Shown: positions 14,921 through 17,636 of the stretch, piece after piece | How the letters are laid out: the number at the start of each line of letters is the position of its first letter | How positions within the stretch are numbered: the stretch's first letter is position 1 | Source: Alphaproteobacteria bacterium UBA6411 | GTDB taxonomy: Bacteria > Pseudomonadota > Alphaproteobacteria > CAAGCB01 > CAG-977 | Length of the DNA: 17,636 nt | Reading direction: 5' to 3' | Assembly: GCA_002438565.1 (NCBI GenBank) | Contig: DJPN01000017.1 | Span: 1 to 17,636, forward strand | Made by a program: the position numbers and the translations under genes | The notes under the pieces: model-generated | Seen by the model: the letters and a program-made list of their open reading frames with translations, nothing else | What the model was told of the DNA's origin: nothing | Databases searched by the model: none

Positions 14921-15298
14921 TTATTCCAGAACGTTGTCCAAATCTTCGGGATTTTCGCCCAGAACAATGGCAAGCTTTTTCAAAAACAGCAGTCCCGCGA
15001 ATTTGCGGTAGTCCTCCAGCGAGGATTCCATTTCCGCAGCGGCTTCGGCGTCCAGCGGATGAGCCAAAGTCAGCGGTGAAAAATCAAGGATTTTAACCGA
15101 CTTTTTGTTTTGAATTTCAATCCATCCGTGTTCTTTTGTGAACATTTCCGCAATTAAAGTGTGATAGCCGCGCAGCAGCTTGATACGGGTTTGGGTTTTG
15201 TTGTGCAGAATAATCATTTCGTTTTTTTCGCCGCAAAGCGTCGTAAAAACCCCGTGTACGGACGTATCCATAAAATCGTTCAGCATAATCGTTTGCAT
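14921..15298 (-). CDS. Hypothetical protein, 125 aa
   Basis: I do not recognise a family. The protein is soluble, with no signal peptide or membrane helix. The N-terminal half looks beta-rich (GVFTTLCGEKNEMIILHN, TRIKLLRGYHTLI, GWIEIQNKKSVKIL) and the C-terminal half helical and acidic (DAEAAAEMESSLEDYRKFAGLLFLKKL). It is probably a real gene: GAGGGG lies 7 nt before the ATG at 15298, a promoter lies upstream, and it abuts the deacetylase without overlap. An upstream in-frame ATG (15328) is less well placed. Confidence 0.75.
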   Translation of the reverse strand: MQTIMLNDFMDTSVHGVFTTLCGEKNEMIILHNKTQTRIKLLRGYHTLIAEMFTKEHGWIEIQNKKSVKILDFSPLTLAHPLDAEAAAEMESSLEDYRKFAGLLFLKKLAIVLGENPEDLDNVLE

Positions 15299-15332
15299 GT
15301 GTTTTCCCCTCTTGTTAATTCGACACAACGCA

Positions 15333-15362
15333 AGCGTACAAAAAATCGGGTGAAAGTGTCAA
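15333..15362 (-). promoter_or_regulatory. Promoter of the 125-aa hypothetical gene
   Basis: On the minus strand a perfect -35 TTGACA (15362-15357) and TACGCT (15338-15333) are 18 bp apart, 34 bp before the start codon. Confidence 0.6.
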
Positions 15363-15432
15363 TCCGTACATCGCCTAAAAGCCGTCTTTTCTTTGCCCGC
15401 CCGAAGATTTTTAATAAAACGGGGAGGATGCC

Positions 15433-15768
15433 ATGAAAAAACATATTGCGATTTTGCTGTGCGTTTTTGCCGCTTTGCCGGCGAAGGCCGAGCTGTCCGC
15501 CGATACGGTTTACTTTTTCACTTATAAAAACTGCCCGCATTGCAAGCTGGCGGATAATTACATCAAGCGGCATCATCCGGCTTTGAAAGTTGCAAAAATC
15601 GAAATTTCCGGCGTAAAAAATACTTTGTTGTATCTGGAATGTGCGGCAAAGCACGGACTGGGCGAATCGGCGGGAACGCCGCTGTTTTGCATCGGCAATG
15701 ATTTTATTCAAGGCTGGGGCGCCGACGCGCCGCGGCGGTTTGATGCGTATGTTGCGGCACTGCCTTGA
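15433..15768 (+). CDS. Secreted small thioredoxin-fold protein with CPHC site
   Basis: A 111-aa protein with a signal peptide (1-19, cleavage after AKA) and one small glutaredoxin/thioredoxin-like domain. TVYFFTYKNCPHC gives the redox pair Cys34 and Cys37, and GTPLFCIGN supplies the cis-proline (Pro83). CPHC is also the DsbA active-site sequence, but DsbA's helical insert is missing and the size is that of a glutaredoxin. Two more cysteines (70 and 86) are present. It probably acts on periplasmic disulfides; the partner is unknown. ATG 15433 follows GGGGAGG by 5 nt. Confidence 0.85.
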   Translation: MKKHIAILLCVFAALPAKAELSADTVYFFTYKNCPHCKLADNYIKRHHPALKVAKIEISGVKNTLLYLECAAKHGLGESAGTPLFCIGNDFIQGWGADAPRRFDAYVAALP

Positions 15769-15826
15769 TTTCCCGCGGGTAAAATGTTATTCAACGTGTA
15801 TTAAAAGCTTGAACAAAGGGAAACAA

Positions 15827-16672
15827 ATGCCTGACATTTTGATACACGCTCACGTTTATTATCCCGAATTGTGGGACGAATTGGCGGATTGCATTGACAA
15901 CATCGACCAAAGCTTTGATTTGTATGTTACGACCGTTTGTCCGAATGACGCATTGATGCGAAAAATTACGGACCGTTTTGCCGGCGCGAAGATTTTGGTA
16001 TGTGAAAACAAAGGTTTTGACATCGCTCCGTTTTTCAAAGTATTGGACTCCGTTGATTTGGATTCATACCGCTATTTGGTTAAAATCCACACAAAGCGCA
16101 ATGTTTCCTATGCGGCCGTATTTCCGAACGGATACGATTTGTCGAATGACGGATGGCGCGAAAGTTTGCTGTTGCCTTTCAAAACGCGTGAAAATTGGAA
16201 AAAAACGGCGACTTGGCTTGCTTCCGGCGAAACAGGCATGGTTGCGGACGGAAAAGTCATCGTCAACAAGCTTCGCAGCAGGGATACGGGGGCTTGCGCT
16301 CGCGCCAAACAACTGGTTGAACAATTCGGGTTGACCTGCAAAGATGACTGCTTTGTCGCGGGAACGATGTTTGCGGCAAAGGCGGCTTTGTTCAAATGCC
16401 TGCAAAACAGGGCAAACGATTTCGATTTCAAGGACAGCATCCGCGGCCGCGACGTTTTGCCGTACGCCTGCGAACGGCTGCTGGGAATGATTGTATCGGC
16501 TCAAGGACAAAAAATCCAGGCTTTGAACGACGATATGGGAAAAGTCCGTTTACATTGGCTGATTACCGTCATTTTGCGCTTTTTCTTTTTGAAGAAAAAA
16601 ACGGAAAAGAAAACCATTGTTAAAATCTGCAAAATTCCCGTGTTCATCAAACGCAACAGGACAAGCACATGA
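15827..16672 (+). CDS. RgpF-like protein, corresponding to the C-terminal half of rhamnan synthesis F
   Basis: A 281-aa protein resembling the second half of the rhamnan synthesis protein F family (PF05045), involved in surface polysaccharide assembly. Recognisable blocks are ILIHAHVYYPELWDEL (4-19), FDLYVTT (30-36), CENKGFDIAPFFKVL (59-73) and YRYLVKIHTKRN (81-92), followed by GWRESLLLPF. The C-terminus is basic and hydrophobic (LHWLITVILRFFFLKKK) and ends in a tail KTIVKICKIPVFIK that recurs in the next gene. ATG 15827 has AAAGG 7 nt upstream; a longer upstream frame would overlap the preceding gene. Its stop overlaps the next start (ATGA). A glycosyltransferase role is likely; the sugar is unknown. 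Confidence 0.8.
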   Translation: MPDILIHAHVYYPELWDELADCIDNIDQSFDLYVTTVCPNDALMRKITDRFAGAKILVCENKGFDIAPFFKVLDSVDLDSYRYLVKIHTKRNVSYAAVFPNGYDLSNDGWRESLLLPFKTRENWKKTATWLASGETGMVADGKVIVNKLRSRDTGACARAKQLVEQFGLTCKDDCFVAGTMFAAKAALFKCLQNRANDFDFKDSIRGRDVLPYACERLLGMIVSAQGQKIQALNDDMGKVRLHWLITVILRFFFLKKKTEKKTIVKICKIPVFIKRNRTST

Positions 16673-17568
16673 CTGTGCGCGTTGCCGTATTCGCCACGTT
16701 CGACAAGGACGGAATCGTTCATGATTACGTTTTGTCTTATTTGAAAAAATTAAAATCGGTCGCGGATAAAATTGTTTTTGTCGCTGACAATGAAACTTCG
16801 GAATCCGAACGGCAAAAGCTGAATGGTTTGGCCGATGCCGCTGTTTTCAAACCGCACGGAGAATACGATTTCGGATCGTATAAAAGGGGTGTTGCCTTTG
16901 CAAAACAAAACGGCTTTCTGAACAGTGCCGATGAATTGATTTTGTGCAACGATTCCTGCTTTTCTGTCGGAGTTTTCAATGCGGCATTTGATAAAATGAC
17001 AGCCGATCCGTGCGATTTTTGGGGTATGTGCGAAAGCGTTGAACAGTGCCGTCATTTGCAAAGCTTTTTTCTGGTTTTTAAGCGTTCCGTTTTCGACAGC
17101 GCCGTTTTTGACGGATTTTTCAATGCCGTCCGAAAACAATCCGGTTTTTCCGCCGTTGTTCAAACCTATGAAATTCCGCTGTTGAAAGCCTTTGAAACGG
17201 CCGGTTTTAAAGGTGCGGCTCTATTGCCGGCATTTTGCCGCAGTAATCCCACATTTTATCCCTTAAGCCTTTTGAATAGCGGCGCGTTTTTGATAAAGCG
17301 CAAAGTCTTTGCTCAACAATTTTATTCCCGTCAGTCCGTCCGCATAACGCTGAAGATGCTTTATACGGCATTTCCTTCGGATTATTCCGATATTTTGAAA
17401 TATTTCGGCACCGGCAAGGCCAGAAATATCTGGATGCCTTTGATAAGAGCCAGAATCAAACAGCGGCTGATGCGTTTTCTTTTCCAAGAAAAAACTCGCA
17501 ACGGCAAAACCGTTTTTAAAATCTGTAAAATCCCTGTTTTAATAAAAAAACAGAAAAATCTTGACTAG
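16669..17568 (+). CDS. RgpF-like protein, corresponding to the N-terminal half of rhamnan synthesis F
   Basis: A 299-aa protein resembling the first half of the RgpF family. Blocks are VFATFDKDGIVHDYVLSYL (7-25), KIVFVADNETSESERQKL (34-51), YDFGSYKRGV (66-75), ELILCNDSCFSV (89-100) and DFWGMCES...HLQSFFLVFKRSVF (116-142), which fits the family's DFWG and H-x-QSYFLVF motifs. The C-terminus carries the same tail as its neighbour, KTVFKICKIPVLIK. It is coupled to the preceding gene by an ATGA overlap. Codon and base use is clearly more AT-rich than polA or lysA, consistent with the usual character of surface-polysaccharide loci and possibly with transfer. Its stop lies 18 nt before the right end repeat. 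Confidence 0.8.
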   Translation: MTVRVAVFATFDKDGIVHDYVLSYLKKLKSVADKIVFVADNETSESERQKLNGLADAAVFKPHGEYDFGSYKRGVAFAKQNGFLNSADELILCNDSCFSVGVFNAAFDKMTADPCDFWGMCESVEQCRHLQSFFLVFKRSVFDSAVFDGFFNAVRKQSGFSAVVQTYEIPLLKAFETAGFKGAALLPAFCRSNPTFYPLSLLNSGAFLIKRKVFAQQFYSRQSVRITLKMLYTAFPSDYSDILKYFGTGKARNIWMPLIRARIKQRLMRFLFQEKTRNGKTVFKICKIPVLIKKQKNLD

Positions 17569-17586
17569 TTCTCCGAAAGCATTTCA

Positions 17587-17636
17587 ACAGAGAAACGCTC
17601 GCCATTGGGGACACCGACGGGAGGAGGAAGGAAGGA
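17587..17636 (+). repeat. Right copy of 50-bp end repeat
   Basis: The reverse complement equals bases 1-50 except at three positions. In the direction of transcription of the adjacent gene it begins 18 nt after the stop, starts with ACAGAGAAACGCTCGCCATT, and ends in a purine-only tract of GGA and GGAA units at the window edge. Orientation relative to the neighbouring gene is the same as at the left end. Confidence 0.9.

Noticed and set aside
1..17636. Plasmid, phage or linear mobile element bounded by terminal inverted repeats
   Set aside because: The content is housekeeping genes (polA, lexA, lysA, ftsEX, psd-pssA, tRNAs), with no replication, integration, transposition or structural phage gene. 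A chromosomal segment between two dispersed repeats fits better.

Overview
This is a gene-dense stretch of a bacterial chromosome, most likely from an uncultured alphaproteobacterium. Several things point there: the order ftsE-ftsX-DUF218-plsC with a divergent zinc-ribbon gene; a TlpA-like gene divergent from a small LptM-like lipoprotein gene and lysA; a short phosphatidylserine decarboxylase paired with pssA; and a LexA operator of the alphaproteobacterial direct-repeat type (GTTC-N7-GTTC). I cannot place it below class level from this sequence alone.

Layout: (1) 74-2985, minus strand: a tightly overlapping operon ftsE-ftsX-DUF218-plsC for division and envelope. (2) 3064-3741, plus: a membrane protein with an N-terminal zinc ribbon, converging on lptM-lysA (3738-5167, minus). 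(3) 5242-7427, plus: a TlpA-like thioredoxin, xanthine-guanine phosphoribosyltransferase (gpt), a hairpin terminator, and a flavin reductase with a long basic KPF-rich tail. (4) 7421-12781, minus: polA, whose proofreading active site looks destroyed; the phospholipid pair psd-pssA with a strong terminator; and a membrane-anchored LysM protein. (5) 12857-13306: convergent tRNA-Pro(CGG) and tRNA-Glu(TTC) genes, each with a good promoter and a long terminator, enclosing a non-coding spacer with repeats and hairpins. (6) 13379-14919: lexA (minus) with an operator inside its own promoter, divergent from a YibQ-type polysaccharide deacetylase. (7) 14921-15768: a small protein of unknown function and a secreted CPHC thioredoxin-fold protein. 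(8) 15827-17568: two ATGA-coupled genes that look like the two halves of a rhamnan-synthesis F (RgpF) protein, in swapped order and with the same C-terminal tail motif. This last part is visibly more AT-rich than the core genes.

The window begins and ends with the same 50-bp sequence in inverted orientation (47 of 50 identical). In both places it lies just beyond a stop codon, with a polypurine tract reading off the end in the direction of transcription. This is either a dispersed repeat that stopped the assembly or a true terminal repeat. The items most worth following up are these ends, the split and swapped RgpF pair with shared tails, the inactivated Pol I exonuclease, the structured spacer between the tRNAs, and the tailed flavin reductase. 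No CRISPR array, transposase, integrase or complete defence system is visible.
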